Assembly: GCF_029846175.1 (NCBI RefSeq)
Contig: NZ_JARWAC010000007.1
Location: forward strand, 62,001 to 126,000
DNA length: 64,000 nucleotides
Origin: Sphaerisporangium sp. TRM90804
Lineage (GTDB): Bacteria; Actinomycetota; Actinomycetes; Streptosporangiales; Streptosporangiaceae
Direction: 5' to 3'
The notes under the pieces were generated by a model, which made no database searches, had not been told where the DNA came from, and saw only the letters and a list, made by a program, of their open reading frames with translations. The translations under genes and the position numbers were made by a program. Positions 1-8,979 of this stretch are shown here, piece by piece; positions within the stretch are counted from its first letter, which is position 1, and every line of letters begins with the position of its first letter.

Positions 1-8
1 GGACTCTC

Positions 9-1652
9 ATGTACGAGATGAACCGGCGTCAGGCGCTGGTGGCCATAGGCGCGTTCGTCGCACTGGCCGGATGCGGCAGTGACGAGCCCAAGAAGCAGGG
101 TGAGAGCTCGACGGCGAACCGGGCCGGCGCGATGCCGAACTACGGCGTCGGCACGCAGTTCAAGGCGACCGCGCCGCTCACCTTCAGCGTCCTGTACAAC
201 AACCACCCCTTCTACCCGATGAAGAAGGACTGGCTGTTCTGGTCGGAGCTGACGAAGCGGACCAACGTGACGTTCCAGCCGAGCGTGGTGCCGCTCAGCG
301 ACTACGAGAACAAGCGCAGCCTGGTGATCGGCGCCGGCGACGCCCCGCTCATCATCCCCAAGACCTACCCTGCCCAGGAGACGCCCTTCGTCGCCTCCGG
401 CACGATCCTGCCGGTCAGCGACTACATGGACCTGATGCCGAACTTCTCGGACAAGGTCGCCAAGTGGAACCTCAAGGCGGAACTGGACACGCTGCGGCAG
501 GCGGACGGCCGCTTCTACCTGCTCCCGGGCATCCACCAGGACCACTGGGTGGACTACTCCCTGGCGGTGCGCGCGGACGTCCTGGAGGACCTCGGGCTGG
601 ACGTGCCCGAGACCTGGGACGAGCTGACCACCGTGCTCAGGGCGATGAAGAAGAAGTACCCGGACCTGTATCCCATGACCGACCGGTGGGGGGTCCCCAC
701 CCCCGGCGGCAACCTGCTGAACATCCTCGGCACGGCCTACGGGGCCCCGGGCGGCTGGGGCTACCGCAACGGCGCCGTCTGGGACGCGTCCACCCAGAAG
801 TTCCTGTTCACCGGCGCGACGCCCCAGCAGAAGCAGGTGCTGCAGTACCTGCGCACGCTGGTGGAGGAGAAGCTCCTCGACCCGGAGAGCTTCACGCAGC
901 CCGACGACCAGGCGATCCAGAAGATCGTCTCCGGCAAGTCCTTCGTGATCAGCTCCAACGCGCAGACGCTGGTCAACGAGTACCGGCCGCCGCTGGCGAA
1001 GGAGAACCCGAAGGCCAGGCTCGTCAAGATCCCCTGGCTCATCGGGCCGCTCGGGCCGATCAAGTCCACCGCGGAGATGACCCGCCTGGAGAACGGCATC
1101 ATGATCTCCAAGAAGGCCCTCGACAGCCCGAACTTCGTCGCGATGATGCAGTTCGTCGACTGGCTCTGGTACTCCGACGCGGGCCAGGTGTTCGCCAAGT
1201 GGGGCGTCGAAGGCGTCACCCACACCAAGGAGGGGAACAAGTTCAAGCTGGCGTCGGACGTCGACTACGTCGGGCTCAACCCCGGGGCGCCCAAGCACCT
1301 GCAGAAGGACTTCGGCTTCGGCAACGGCGTGTTCGCCTACGGCGGGCCCACCGAGCTTCTCCAGTCGACCTTCTCCGAGGAGGAGCTGGAGTTCCAGAAG
1401 GTGATGAACGCCAGGTCGGCCACGCCGGTGGCGCCGCCGCGCCCGCTCACCGACGAGGAGCGCGAGCAGGCGACGCTGTGGGAGACGCCGCTGAAGGACC
1501 ACGTCACCCAGAACACGCTCAAGTTCGTGCTCGGCCAGCGCGACCTCGGCGAGTGGGACGCCTACGTCAAGGAGCTGGAGGGGCAGAACATGACGTCCTA
1601 CATCAACCTGCTGAACACCGCCTACGAGCGGTACAAGAAGGAGCACGGCTGA
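9..1652 (+). CDS. Extracellular sugar-binding lipoprotein of an ABC importer (LplA/AguE-like)
   Basis: Probably binds an oligosaccharide outside the membrane and hands it to ABC permeases. The N-terminus is a lipoprotein signal peptide: a short basic start (NRRQ), a hydrophobic stretch and the lipobox LAGC with the acylated cysteine at residue 22. The 547-residue length fits the large family 1 solute-binding proteins that serve LplA/YtcQ-type importers of uronate-containing oligosaccharides. ATG at 9 is taken as the start; ATG at 18 gives an equally good signal peptide, and the window begins too close to judge the ribosome site. Permease genes would be expected upstream, outside the window. 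The next two genes on the same strand (YesL-like protein, GH67 alpha-glucuronidase) suggest the ligand is an aldouronic acid from glucuronoxylan. The ligand is inferred from context. Confidence 0.85.
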   Translation: MYEMNRRQALVAIGAFVALAGCGSDEPKKQGESSTANRAGAMPNYGVGTQFKATAPLTFSVLYNNHPFYPMKKDWLFWSELTKRTNVTFQPSVVPLSDYENKRSLVIGAGDAPLIIPKTYPAQETPFVASGTILPVSDYMDLMPNFSDKVAKWNLKAELDTLRQADGRFYLLPGIHQDHWVDYSLAVRADVLEDLGLDVPETWDELTTVLRAMKKKYPDLYPMTDRWGVPTPGGNLLNILGTAYGAPGGWGYRNGAVWDASTQKFLFTGATPQQKQVLQYLRTLVEEKLLDPESFTQPDDQAIQKIVSGKSFVISSNAQTLVNEYRPPLAKENPKARLVKIPWLIGPLGPIKSTAEMTRLENGIMISKKALDSPNFVAMMQFVDWLWYSDAGQVFAKWGVEGVTHTKEGNKFKLASDVDYVGLNPGAPKHLQKDFGFGNGVFAYGGPTELLQSTFSEEELEFQKVMNARSATPVAPPRPLTDEEREQATLWETPLKDHVTQNTLKFVLGQRDLGEWDAYVKELEGQNMTSYINLLNTAYERYKKEHG

Positions 1653-1692
1653 CCGGCCCGGGGCCGGCCGGATGCGACAGGAGGCCGGTGTG

Positions 1693-2379
1693 GTGAGCGA
1701 CGCCACGGCGGAGCGCCGGTTCGGCGAGGGGCCCCTTTCCCGCGTCTCCGCGTTCGTCTACACCCTGCTCGTGGTCGAGTTCCTCCTGCTGGCCGCCGCC
1801 TCGCCCGGCCTGGCCGGGCTCGTCCTGCTGGAACGCGACGCCGCCAACGTGCCGCTGGCGGCGGTGTGCCTGCTGCCGGCCGGGCCCGCGCTGTCGGCCG
1901 CGTTGTACGCGTTGCACCACCGCCGGCTGGATCTCACCGATCTTCATCCCGCGGCGGCGTTCTGGCGCGGCTACAAGGCCAACGCCGCCGGGGTGCTGAA
2001 GCTCTGGGTCCCGTGGCTGGCGTGGCTGGCCGTCATCGGGGCGAACCTCGCGAACTTCGCCGTCGCCGGCGTTCCGGGGTGGTGGGGCGTGCTGTCGGTC
2101 CTCATCGCGGTGGCGGCGACGCTGTGGGTCGCCAACGCACTGGTGATCACGTCCCTGTTCGCGTTCCGGGCCAGGGACGTGGCCCGCCTGTCCGTGTACT
2201 TCCTCACCCGCTCCCCCCGCGCCACGCTCGGCAACACCGGGCTGCTGGCGGTGGCGGCCGTCGTCACGCTGGTCGCCTCAGAGGCGGTGCCGGCGCTGCT
2301 GGCCTCGGTGTTCGCGGCGGCGATCCTGCTGAACAGCCGGACGATGATCGCCGAGGTGCGGGAGAGGTTCACGGCCTGA
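1693..2379 (+). CDS. DUF624/YesL-like integral membrane protein
   Basis: A small membrane protein of the YesL (DUF624) type, often encoded beside oligosaccharide ABC importers and polysaccharide-degrading enzymes. Its biochemical role is unknown. About 228 residues with five to six hydrophobic helices and a family-like segment (FWRGYKANA) between helices two and three. I prefer the GTG at 1693 because AGGAGG at 1679-1684 sits 8 bases before it; the ATG at 1672 would place that ribosome site inside the gene. It lies 40 bases behind the solute-binding lipoprotein gene and 73 bases before the GH67 gene, all co-directional, so one operon is likely. Confidence 0.75.
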   Translation: MSDATAERRFGEGPLSRVSAFVYTLLVVEFLLLAAASPGLAGLVLLERDAANVPLAAVCLLPAGPALSAALYALHHRRLDLTDLHPAAAFWRGYKANAAGVLKLWVPWLAWLAVIGANLANFAVAGVPGWWGVLSVLIAVAATLWVANALVITSLFAFRARDVARLSVYFLTRSPRATLGNTGLLAVAAVVTLVASEAVPALLASVFAAAILLNSRTMIAEVRERFTA

Positions 2380-2452
2380 ACCCCGGGGCCGGCCGGCGAC
2401 CCCATGTCCGGGCCGGCCGCCCCGGCGGGCCCGCACGCGACCGAGGAGCCTC

Positions 2453-4660
2453 GTGACCATACCCGAACCGGCCGGCGTCCACCCGGCGTGGCTGCCGCCG
2501 GAGGCCTTCCGGCCGATCGGCACGCGCCGCACGCTCGTGCGCGGCGACGGCCCGCTCGCCGGCACCGTGCGGGAGGAGGTGGCGTGGGCGCGCGCCCGGT
2601 ACGGCGGCGACGCGCGCCGCCCGGCGCCGGACGCGACCGGCGGCCGGGAGGCACGCGGTGACCGGGCCGCCGGGCGACCGTTCGACCTCGTGCTCACCCT
2701 CGCCGCGGCGGAGCCCCTTCCGGCCGTCGCCCGGATGGTCCTGGCCGAGTTCCGGTCGCGGCCCGGACGGGCCGGCCACCCGATCGGCGACGAGGGCTTC
2801 GTGATCGGCCGCCGCGACGGCGTGACCGTGGTGCTCGCCGACGACGCGGCCGGCCTGCTCTACGGCCTGTTCCACGTGGTGCGGCTCGGCGAGGGCGCGT
2901 TCGGGGCCGCACGCCCGGTGGAGCACCACCGGCCCGCTATGCGCCGGCGCATGCTCGACCACTGGGACAACGTGGACGTGCACCCGGTGATGGGCCAGGT
3001 CGAGCGCGGCTACGCGGGCGGCTCGATCTTCTGGCACGACGGCGCCCGGCGCGACGACCTCACCCGGGTACGGGCCTACGGGCGGCTGCTCGCCGCGTGC
3101 GGGGTCAACGCGGTCGCGGTGAACAACGTGAACGTGCACGCCACGGAGGCGCGCCTGCTGACCGACCGGCTGGGCGACGTCGCCGCGATCGCCGGCGAGC
3201 TGCGGCCGTACGGGATCAGGGCGCACCTGTCGGTCACGTTCGCCGCGCCCATCGTGCTGGGCGGGCCGCCGACCGCCGACCCGCTCGACGAGGACGTGCG
3301 CGGGTGGTGGGCGCGCACCACCCGGCGGGTGTACGAGACCATCCCCGACTTCGGCGGCTACGTGGTGAAGGCCGACTCCGAGGGGCAGCCCGGCCCGTTC
3401 GCCTACGGCCGCGACCACGCCGACGGCGCGAACGCGCTCGCCGACGCGCTGGCGCCGTTCGGCGGCGTCGTCCACTGGCGCGCCTTCGTGTACGACCACC
3501 GGCAGGACTGGCGCGACCGCTCGACCGACCGGGCCCGGGCGGCCCACGACCACTTCGTCCCGCTCGACGGGCGGTTCAGGGACAACGTGGTCCTCCAGGT
3601 GAAACACGGCCCGATCGACTTCCAGCCGCGCGAGCCGGTGTCGCCGGTCATCTCGGCCATGCCGTCCACCCGCCTGGCCGTGGAACTGCAGGTGACGCAG
3701 GAGTACACCGGCCAGCAGCGGCACGTGTGCCACCTCGCGCCCATGTGGAGCGAGCTGCTCGGCTTCCGCCCGTGGGGCCCGGCCGGACCGGCCGTGGCGC
3801 ACCTCGCCGCCGGCACGGCGCACGTCGACAGGCCGGGCGGCGACACGGCGGACGGCCACGTGACCGACGGCTACGCGGCGGACGGCGACACGGCGCCGGC
3901 TCCGGGTGCGGGCGGCGGCCTGACCGGGGTCTCCAACGTGGGCGACGACGCCTACTGGACCGGCCACCCGCTCGCGCAGGCCAACCTCTACGCGTTCGGC
4001 CGGCTCGCCTGGGCGCCGTGGACGGCCCCGGCCGCGATCCTCGACGAGTGGATCGACCTCACCTTCGCCCCCGTGGCGACCGTCGTGCCCGAGCGGCTGC
4101 GGCGCACCCTGCACGCGATCATGGACGACTCCTGGCGCACCTACGAGATGTACACCGCGCCGCTGGGCGTCGGGTTCATGGTCCGCCCGGGGCATCACTA
4201 CGGACCCGACGTGGACGGGTACGAGTACACGCCGTGGGGCACCTACCACTTCGCCGACCGCGACGGCGTCGGCGTCGACCGCACCCGCGCCACCGGCACC
4301 GGCTTCACCGGCCAGTACCCGCCGCCGTGGTCGGAGGTGTACGAGCGGCTCGACCGGTGCCCCGACGAGCTGCTGCTGTTCTTCCACCACGTGCCGTACG
4401 GGCATGTGCTGCGCGGCGGATCCACCGTCATCCAGCACATCTACGACACCCACTTCGCCGGCGTCGAGCGGGTGGCCGAGGCCAGGTCGCTCTGGCGGGA
4501 GCTCGCCGGCACCGGATCGGCGCCGGCGGCCCTGCACGCCCGGGTCGAAGAGCTGCTCGACGAGCAACTGCGCTGCGCGGAAGAGTGGCGCGACCAGGTC
4601 AACGCCTACTTCTTCCGCAAATCAGGGGTGCCCGACGCCCGCGGCCGTCACATCCCGTGA
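2453..4660 (+). CDS. GH67 alpha-glucuronidase
   Basis: Removes 4-O-methylglucuronic acid from the non-reducing end of aldouronic acids released from glucuronoxylan. GH67 hallmarks are visible: RMLDHWDNVD and ERGYAGGSIF near residues 165-190; KADSEGQPGP with the likely general acid E310; IDFQPRE with D389; TQEYTG with E417. D389 and E417 are 28 residues apart, as are the D365/E393 pair of the Cellvibrio enzyme. There is no signal peptide, so it acts in the cytoplasm on imported oligosaccharides. GTG start with GAGGAG six bases upstream. At roughly residues 459-488 an Asp/Gly/Ala-rich, internally repetitive insert interrupts the fold and looks like a recent in-frame expansion. At 735 residues it is somewhat longer than usual. 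It fits the upstream importer as one operon. Confidence 0.93.
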   Translation: MTIPEPAGVHPAWLPPEAFRPIGTRRTLVRGDGPLAGTVREEVAWARARYGGDARRPAPDATGGREARGDRAAGRPFDLVLTLAAAEPLPAVARMVLAEFRSRPGRAGHPIGDEGFVIGRRDGVTVVLADDAAGLLYGLFHVVRLGEGAFGAARPVEHHRPAMRRRMLDHWDNVDVHPVMGQVERGYAGGSIFWHDGARRDDLTRVRAYGRLLAACGVNAVAVNNVNVHATEARLLTDRLGDVAAIAGELRPYGIRAHLSVTFAAPIVLGGPPTADPLDEDVRGWWARTTRRVYETIPDFGGYVVKADSEGQPGPFAYGRDHADGANALADALAPFGGVVHWRAFVYDHRQDWRDRSTDRARAAHDHFVPLDGRFRDNVVLQVKHGPIDFQPREPVSPVISAMPSTRLAVELQVTQEYTGQQRHVCHLAPMWSELLGFRPWGPAGPAVAHLAAGTAHVDRPGGDTADGHVTDGYAADGDTAPAPGAGGGLTGVSNVGDDAYWTGHPLAQANLYAFGRLAWAPWTAPAAILDEWIDLTFAPVATVVPERLRRTLHAIMDDSWRTYEMYTAPLGVGFMVRPGHHYGPDVDGYEYTPWGTYHFADRDGVGVDRTRATGTGFTGQYPPPWSEVYERLDRCPDELLLFFHHVPYGHVLRGGSTVIQHIYDTHFAGVERVAEARSLWRELAGTGSAPAALHARVEELLDEQLRCAEEWRDQVNAYFFRKSGVPDARGRHIP

Positions 4661-4747
4661 CGCCCGGCCCGCGTCACCGGCTCCCCGATCGAGCCGAACC
4701 CGGCGGGTGCGGGCGCATGGATAGGCTGGAGGGGGAGGTGAGGCACC

Positions 4748-5137
4748 GTGACGGCGGAACCACCCCGGGACGCCGCGCTCTCCCCGGCCGAGCGGGAGAC
4801 CCTGCGGCGGCTGCTCGGGGACGACCGTGAGCGGACCATGGAGCGCATCGCCTCGCTGACGCGCGACTGGGACGCCATGGTCGAGTCGTCCGCGCTGGTG
4901 GCGACCGACGACGAGCACGATCCCGACGGGTCGTCGACGGCCTTCGAACGCGCCCATGTGCAGTCGCTGCTCGACCAGGCGCGGAGCCATGTCGCCGATC
5001 TCGACACGGCGCTGGAACGGCTGCGCGGCGGCGCCTACGGGGTGTGCGAGGGCTGCGGGTCCCCCATCGCCGTCGAACGCCTGATGGTCCGCCCGGCGGC
5101 CAGGACGTGCGTCGGCTGCGCGGCCGCCCGGCGGTGA
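4748..5137 (+). CDS. DksA/TraR-type C4 zinc-finger protein
   Basis: 129 residues with a predicted coiled-coil N-terminal half and a C-terminal C4 zinc finger made by CEGC (about residues 99-102) and CVGC (near 122). This is the layout of DksA/TraR proteins, which reach into the RNA polymerase secondary channel. Actinobacterial versions are short and their target is largely untested. GTG start preceded by a strong purine-rich ribosome site at about 4728-4740. It stands alone between the GH67 gene and a hydrolase gene, with no operon partner. The acidic coiled-coil tip residues of classical DksA are not clearly conserved, so ppGpp-linked function should not be assumed. Confidence 0.8.
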   Translation: MTAEPPRDAALSPAERETLRRLLGDDRERTMERIASLTRDWDAMVESSALVATDDEHDPDGSSTAFERAHVQSLLDQARSHVADLDTALERLRGGAYGVCEGCGSPIAVERLMVRPAARTCVGCAAARR

Positions 5138-5204
5138 ACCCGATTGTCGGTGGCGGTGGTTACGTTGGGCTCGCACAGGAGTCCGGCGTGAGCAGGGGAA
5201 CACC

Positions 5205-5765
5205 ATGACCACACTCGAGAACCGGCCGAACACCGCGCTGCTCGTCGTCGACGTGCAGAACGGCGTCGTCGAGGGCACTCACGAGCGCGACGCCGTGGTC
5301 GCGAACATCGCGAGCCTGGTGGAGCGGGCGCGGGCGGAAGGGGTGCCCGTCGTGTGGGTGCGGCACTCCGGCGAGCAGCTCGTGCGGGGGAGCGACCGGT
5401 GGCTGATCGTCCCGGAGCTGTCTCCGGGCGACGCCGAGCCGCTCGTCGAGAAGCACTACGCCGACTCCTTCGAGGAGACCACCCTCGAAGAGGTGCTGGC
5501 GGGCCTGGGGGTCGGGCGCCTGATCCTCGCCGGCGCGCAGACCGACGAGTGCATCCGCTCGACGCTCCACGGCGCGTTCGTCAGGGGCTACGACGCCACC
5601 CTGGTCGGCGACGCCCACACCACCGAGGACCAGACGGCGTGGGGGGCGCCGCCGCCCGCCCTGGTCATCGCGCACACGAACCTCTACTGGAGCTACCACA
5701 CCGCGCCGGGGCGCACGGCCGGCACGGTCGAGACCAAGGCCGTCGACTTCGGCCCCGCGTCCTGA
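5205..5765 (+). CDS. Isochorismatase-like cysteine hydrolase
   Basis: A cysteine hydrolase of the isochorismatase superfamily, 186 residues. The expected catalytic triad can be read directly: D16 in VVDVQN, K83 in EKHYADS and C116 in TDECIRST. The family includes nicotinamidases, N-carbamoylsarcosine amidases and isochorismatases; the sequence alone does not separate these. No signal peptide. ATG start, with the purine stretch GCAGGGG about 6 bases upstream. No neighbour gives a metabolic clue, so the substrate stays open. Confidence 0.85.
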   Translation: MTTLENRPNTALLVVDVQNGVVEGTHERDAVVANIASLVERARAEGVPVVWVRHSGEQLVRGSDRWLIVPELSPGDAEPLVEKHYADSFEETTLEEVLAGLGVGRLILAGAQTDECIRSTLHGAFVRGYDATLVGDAHTTEDQTAWGAPPPALVIAHTNLYWSYHTAPGRTAGTVETKAVDFGPAS

Positions 5766-5804
5766 GGCCGTCCGCCCCGCTCGGGCCGGCGCGGGGGCCG
5801 CCCG

Positions 5805-6515
5805 TCAGCTCGCCACGTAGACGGTGTTGGTGGACTCCCGTCCCTGGAGGAAGTTGTGGAAGGGGACGACGTGCGCCCGCGAGCTGCCGAAGACCTCGGC
5901 GAGCGCGGCGGTGAAGTCGTCGTCCGGGGGGTCGTTCGACCACAGGGCCAGCACACCGCCCGCGCGAAGATGGGCGGCCACCCGGCGCAGGCCCGCCGGG
6001 GTGTAGAACGCGGCGTGGCTGGGGTGCAGCACGTGGCGCGGCGAATGGTCGATGTCCACGAGTATCGCGTCGAAGCGGGCGTCCGGCGCCCGGGGGTCCA
6101 GGCTCGGGGAGGAGGCCGCCATCGCGAAGAAGTCGCCGTCGACCAGCCGGCAGCGGGGGTCCGACGTCAGCCGGGCGCCGATCGGCAGCAGCTTCGCCTC
6201 GTGCCACTCGATCACCTCGTGCAGCGCCTCCACGACGACGAGCGATCGCACGCGGGCGTGTTCCAGCACGGCCTGCGCCGTGTAGCCCAGGCCGAGCCCG
6301 CCGACGACGACGTCGAGATCCGCGCCCGGCAGCGCCGCCAGGCCGAGCCGGGCGAGCTCGATCTCGGCGACCGTGAACAGGCTCGACATGAGGTAGTCGT
6401 CGTCGAGCTTGATCTCGTAGACGTCGACGTCGAGCGAGGGTTCCCGCCGGCGCCGCAGGCTGAGCTCTCCGATCGGCGTCGCGCGCCAGTCGAGCTCCTC
6501 GAAGCGCGCGCTCAT
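5805..6515 (-). CDS. Spermidine-synthase-fold protein (SAM-methyltransferase-like)
   Basis: 236 residues with a Rossmann fold of the spermine/spermidine synthase type: glycine-rich motif VVGGLGLGYTAQAV near residues 69-82, acidic strand end VVVEALHEVIEW, and the motif ILVDIDHSPRHVL that in polyamine synthases carries the active-site aspartate. Members of this group in actinomycetes are often annotated spermidine synthase without evidence for polyamine production. No aminopropyl-donor gene (speD/speE operon) is nearby, so the substrate is unknown. Start ATG preceded by GGAAGG. Convergent with the isochorismatase-like gene, only 39 bases between stop codons. Confidence 0.75.
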   Translation of the reverse strand: MSARFEELDWRATPIGELSLRRRREPSLDVDVYEIKLDDDYLMSSLFTVAEIELARLGLAALPGADLDVVVGGLGLGYTAQAVLEHARVRSLVVVEALHEVIEWHEAKLLPIGARLTSDPRCRLVDGDFFAMAASSPSLDPRAPDARFDAILVDIDHSPRHVLHPSHAAFYTPAGLRRVAAHLRAGGVLALWSNDPPDDDFTAALAEVFGSSRAHVVPFHNFLQGRESTNTVYVAS

Positions 6516-6766
6516 CGTCGACCTTCCCGCCGGGATACGTGGTCCCCACCGTATCCGGCGCGGCGACGGGGAGACGCCTCCGTCACCGAGGCGTGGCGTT
6601 TCCCGCCGTGCTGACCGTCTGCCACACCGTCCAGCGGACCGTGTCGTCGGGCGGGCATTTTGGAGCCTTTTGTTATTGATCGTCCTGCTTGCCGTTCAAG
6701 CTGCGTTCGGCCGGCGCCCCAAGACTGGTCCATCGCACCCTCAGGCAGTGGACGAAAGGCGTCACC

Positions 6767-8263
6767 ATGCACGACGGCAACATCGAGGACCCCGAGAGCG
6801 CGGCGGTCTCGCGACGCCAACTGGCCAAGTTCGTCGGCCTCGGGGCCACCCTCGTGGCAGCGAACTCCGTCCTGGGCGCCGGGCCCGCGGCGGCCGACGC
6901 CGAGGACGAGCGCGGGAGCCGGGGCAACGACCGCAACCGGGCGTGGCGGGCCGGCGACCACCACGTGCACTCCGAGTACAGCGGCGACTTCGACACCTCC
7001 ACCAACCCGCCGAAGTTCACCAAGGGCGCCGACGCGGTGTACCCGATCGTCACCAACGCCATCATGGCCAAGCACTTCGGCCTGAGCTGGGCGATGTGCA
7101 CCGACCACGGCGGCCCGACGCACTCGAAGGTGAACCTGGAGCAGGCCTACCCCGACCTGCTGCGCTCGCGTGTGCTGGTGCCCGAGGTGCTGCAGTTCTG
7201 GGGCATGGAGTTCGACGCCCCGGCGCTGGACCACCACACCCTGATGATCCCGCGCCACGACGGTGAGGCGCAGCAGCTGTTCGAGCTGGAGAGCCGCTTC
7301 GCCAAGCACGACGCCTTCCCCGCCGACCCGGGGCGTGACACCGAGGCCAAGATGATCGAGTTCCTGAAGGCCGCGCGTGCCATGCCGCACAAGCCGCTGG
7401 TGCTCGGCCACCACACCTCGCGGTCGGCGACCGGTCTCGGCGTCTACGGCCAGGACACGCCGAAGGAGCTCCGCAACGGCAACAACGCCGCGCCCGACAT
7501 CTACGTCGGTTTCGAGGGCGCGCCCGGCCACCAGGCCGGCCCGCTGAACGGCGGCGCACGCGGCGGGTACGGCAACCACCCCACCTACGGCGGCTACGAC
7601 CAGATGACCGCCAGGGTCGGCGGCCTGTGGGACTCGCTGCTCGGCGAGGGCCGGCGCTGGTGGATCACCGCCACCTCCGACTCCCACGTGCACTGGACGC
7701 GCGGCGGCTCCGACTTCTGGCCCGGCGAGTACAGCAAGACCTACGTGCACGCCCGCCAGGACTACGCCGACATCATGGACGGCCTGCGCAACGGGCGGAT
7801 CTGGGTCACCACCGGCGACCTGATCACCAGCCTCGACCTCACCGCGAGCGGCCAGGGCCGCCAGGCGGCCATGGGCGAGACGCTGACGGTGAACCGCCGC
7901 AACCGCGGCGACGTCGAGATCGAGATCAGGTTCCGCTCGCCGAACGGCGAGAACGGCAACGGCGACCGCCCCGAGGTGCGGCGCGTCGACCTGATCGTCG
8001 GCCAGGTCACCGGCCCCAGCGCCGACCTGGGCTCCGACACCAACCCCACCACCAAGGTGGTCGCGCGGTTCGGCCCCCGCGACTGGCGCCGGTCCGGCAA
8101 GGACCACGTCATCAGGCACACGCTGCGGAACGTCGAGGCCGACTGCTACGCCCGGGTGCGCGGCACGAGCACCGACGAGCAGGAGCCGCTCGCCGACGGC
8201 AAGGAGAGCCCCTGGGACGACCTGTGGTTCTACTCCAACCCCGTCTTCGTGCGCGTCCGCTGA
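6767..8263 (+). CDS. Tat-exported PHP-domain metallophosphoesterase-like protein
   Basis: About 498 residues. The N-terminus has a twin-arginine motif (SRRQLAKFVGLGA) and a hydrophobic stretch ending in AAADA, so export as a folded, metal-loaded protein is likely. PHP-domain metal ligands are visible: DHHVHSEYSGDF, CTDHGGPTHS, GHHTS and SDSHVHW. The domain is shared by DNA polymerase-linked phosphatases and many secreted phosphoesterases; the substrate cannot be told. I chose the ATG at 6767 because AAAGG lies 8 bases before it and the twin-arginine motif then falls near residue 17; an in-frame ATG at 6689 would add 26 residues with no signal-peptide character. Transcribed divergently from the gene at 5805-6515 across about 250 bases. 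Confidence 0.82.
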   Translation: MHDGNIEDPESAAVSRRQLAKFVGLGATLVAANSVLGAGPAAADAEDERGSRGNDRNRAWRAGDHHVHSEYSGDFDTSTNPPKFTKGADAVYPIVTNAIMAKHFGLSWAMCTDHGGPTHSKVNLEQAYPDLLRSRVLVPEVLQFWGMEFDAPALDHHTLMIPRHDGEAQQLFELESRFAKHDAFPADPGRDTEAKMIEFLKAARAMPHKPLVLGHHTSRSATGLGVYGQDTPKELRNGNNAAPDIYVGFEGAPGHQAGPLNGGARGGYGNHPTYGGYDQMTARVGGLWDSLLGEGRRWWITATSDSHVHWTRGGSDFWPGEYSKTYVHARQDYADIMDGLRNGRIWVTTGDLITSLDLTASGQGRQAAMGETLTVNRRNRGDVEIEIRFRSPNGENGNGDRPEVRRVDLIVGQVTGPSADLGSDTNPTTKVVARFGPRDWRRSGKDHVIRHTLRNVEADCYARVRGTSTDEQEPLADGKESPWDDLWFYSNPVFVRVR

Positions 8264-8325
8264 GCCCGGCGGCACGACCGTCACTGCGGCGCGCTAGGTC
8301 GCCGGTGGCGGGGTAGTGCGGAGTC

Positions 8326-8799
8326 ATGGTCATCGCCGAACGTCCCCGCCGCTGGGCGGTACTGCCGCTGTTCGTCATCGCCGTCGCCGTGGTGGCCGTG
8401 GTCGGGTCGCTGGCGGCGGTGGACGCCGGCGGCGAGTACCTGGCCCTGCGGCGGCCGGACTGGGCGCCGCCGCAGTGGCTGTTCGGGCCGGCCTGGACGG
8501 TGCTCTACGTCATGATCGCCGTCTCCGGCTGGCTCGCCTGGTCCGCCGGAGCCCGACCACGGGCGCTCACCGTCTACGGGGTGCAGCTCCTGCTGAACGC
8601 CCTGTGGACCCCGCTGTTCTTCGCCGCCGGCCTATACGGTCTGGCCTTCGCGGAGATCTGCCTGATGTGGGTCGCGATCGTGGCCAACATCCTGGTCTTC
8701 CGGCGCGTCAGCCGCACGGCCGCGGCGCTCCTGGTCCCCTACCTGCTCTGGGTCACCTACGCCGGTGCGCTGAACCTCGCCATCTGGCTGCTGAACTGA
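8326..8799 (+). CDS. tspO: TspO/MBR family tryptophan-rich sensory protein
   Basis: 157 residues, five predicted transmembrane helices, with the family signatures RPDWAPPQWLFGPAWTVLY, NALWTPLFF and PYLLWVTYAGALN in the right order. TspO proteins bind tetrapyrroles and cholesterol-like ligands; bacterial members have been tied to porphyrin handling and stress responses. The gene stands alone, 62 bases behind the PHP-domain gene and followed by about 180 non-coding bases. Photolyase or carotenoid genes, common neighbours elsewhere, are not present here. Confidence 0.93.
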   Translation: MVIAERPRRWAVLPLFVIAVAVVAVVGSLAAVDAGGEYLALRRPDWAPPQWLFGPAWTVLYVMIAVSGWLAWSAGARPRALTVYGVQLLLNALWTPLFFAAGLYGLAFAEICLMWVAIVANILVFRRVSRTAAALLVPYLLWVTYAGALNLAIWLLN

Positions 8800-8979
8800 C
8801 AACCGCTTGGATTCCACCAGAAACGCACAGGCCGCACGGAGATTGCACAATCACCAGGAATCAGGCTATTCCTCCCATCTCACAATCGGTATATGGTCAC
8901 GATGCGATAAACAGGACCACCTGCTGACGCGAACCACCGGGGGGATTCAGGCCGGCTCGTTCCTCGTCTAGGAGCTGAG

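Noticed and set aside
2369-4567. A 732-codon minus-strand open frame opposite the GH67 gene
   Set aside because: Val/Arg/Gly/His-rich shadow with no ribosome site; the plus-strand GH67 motifs decide.
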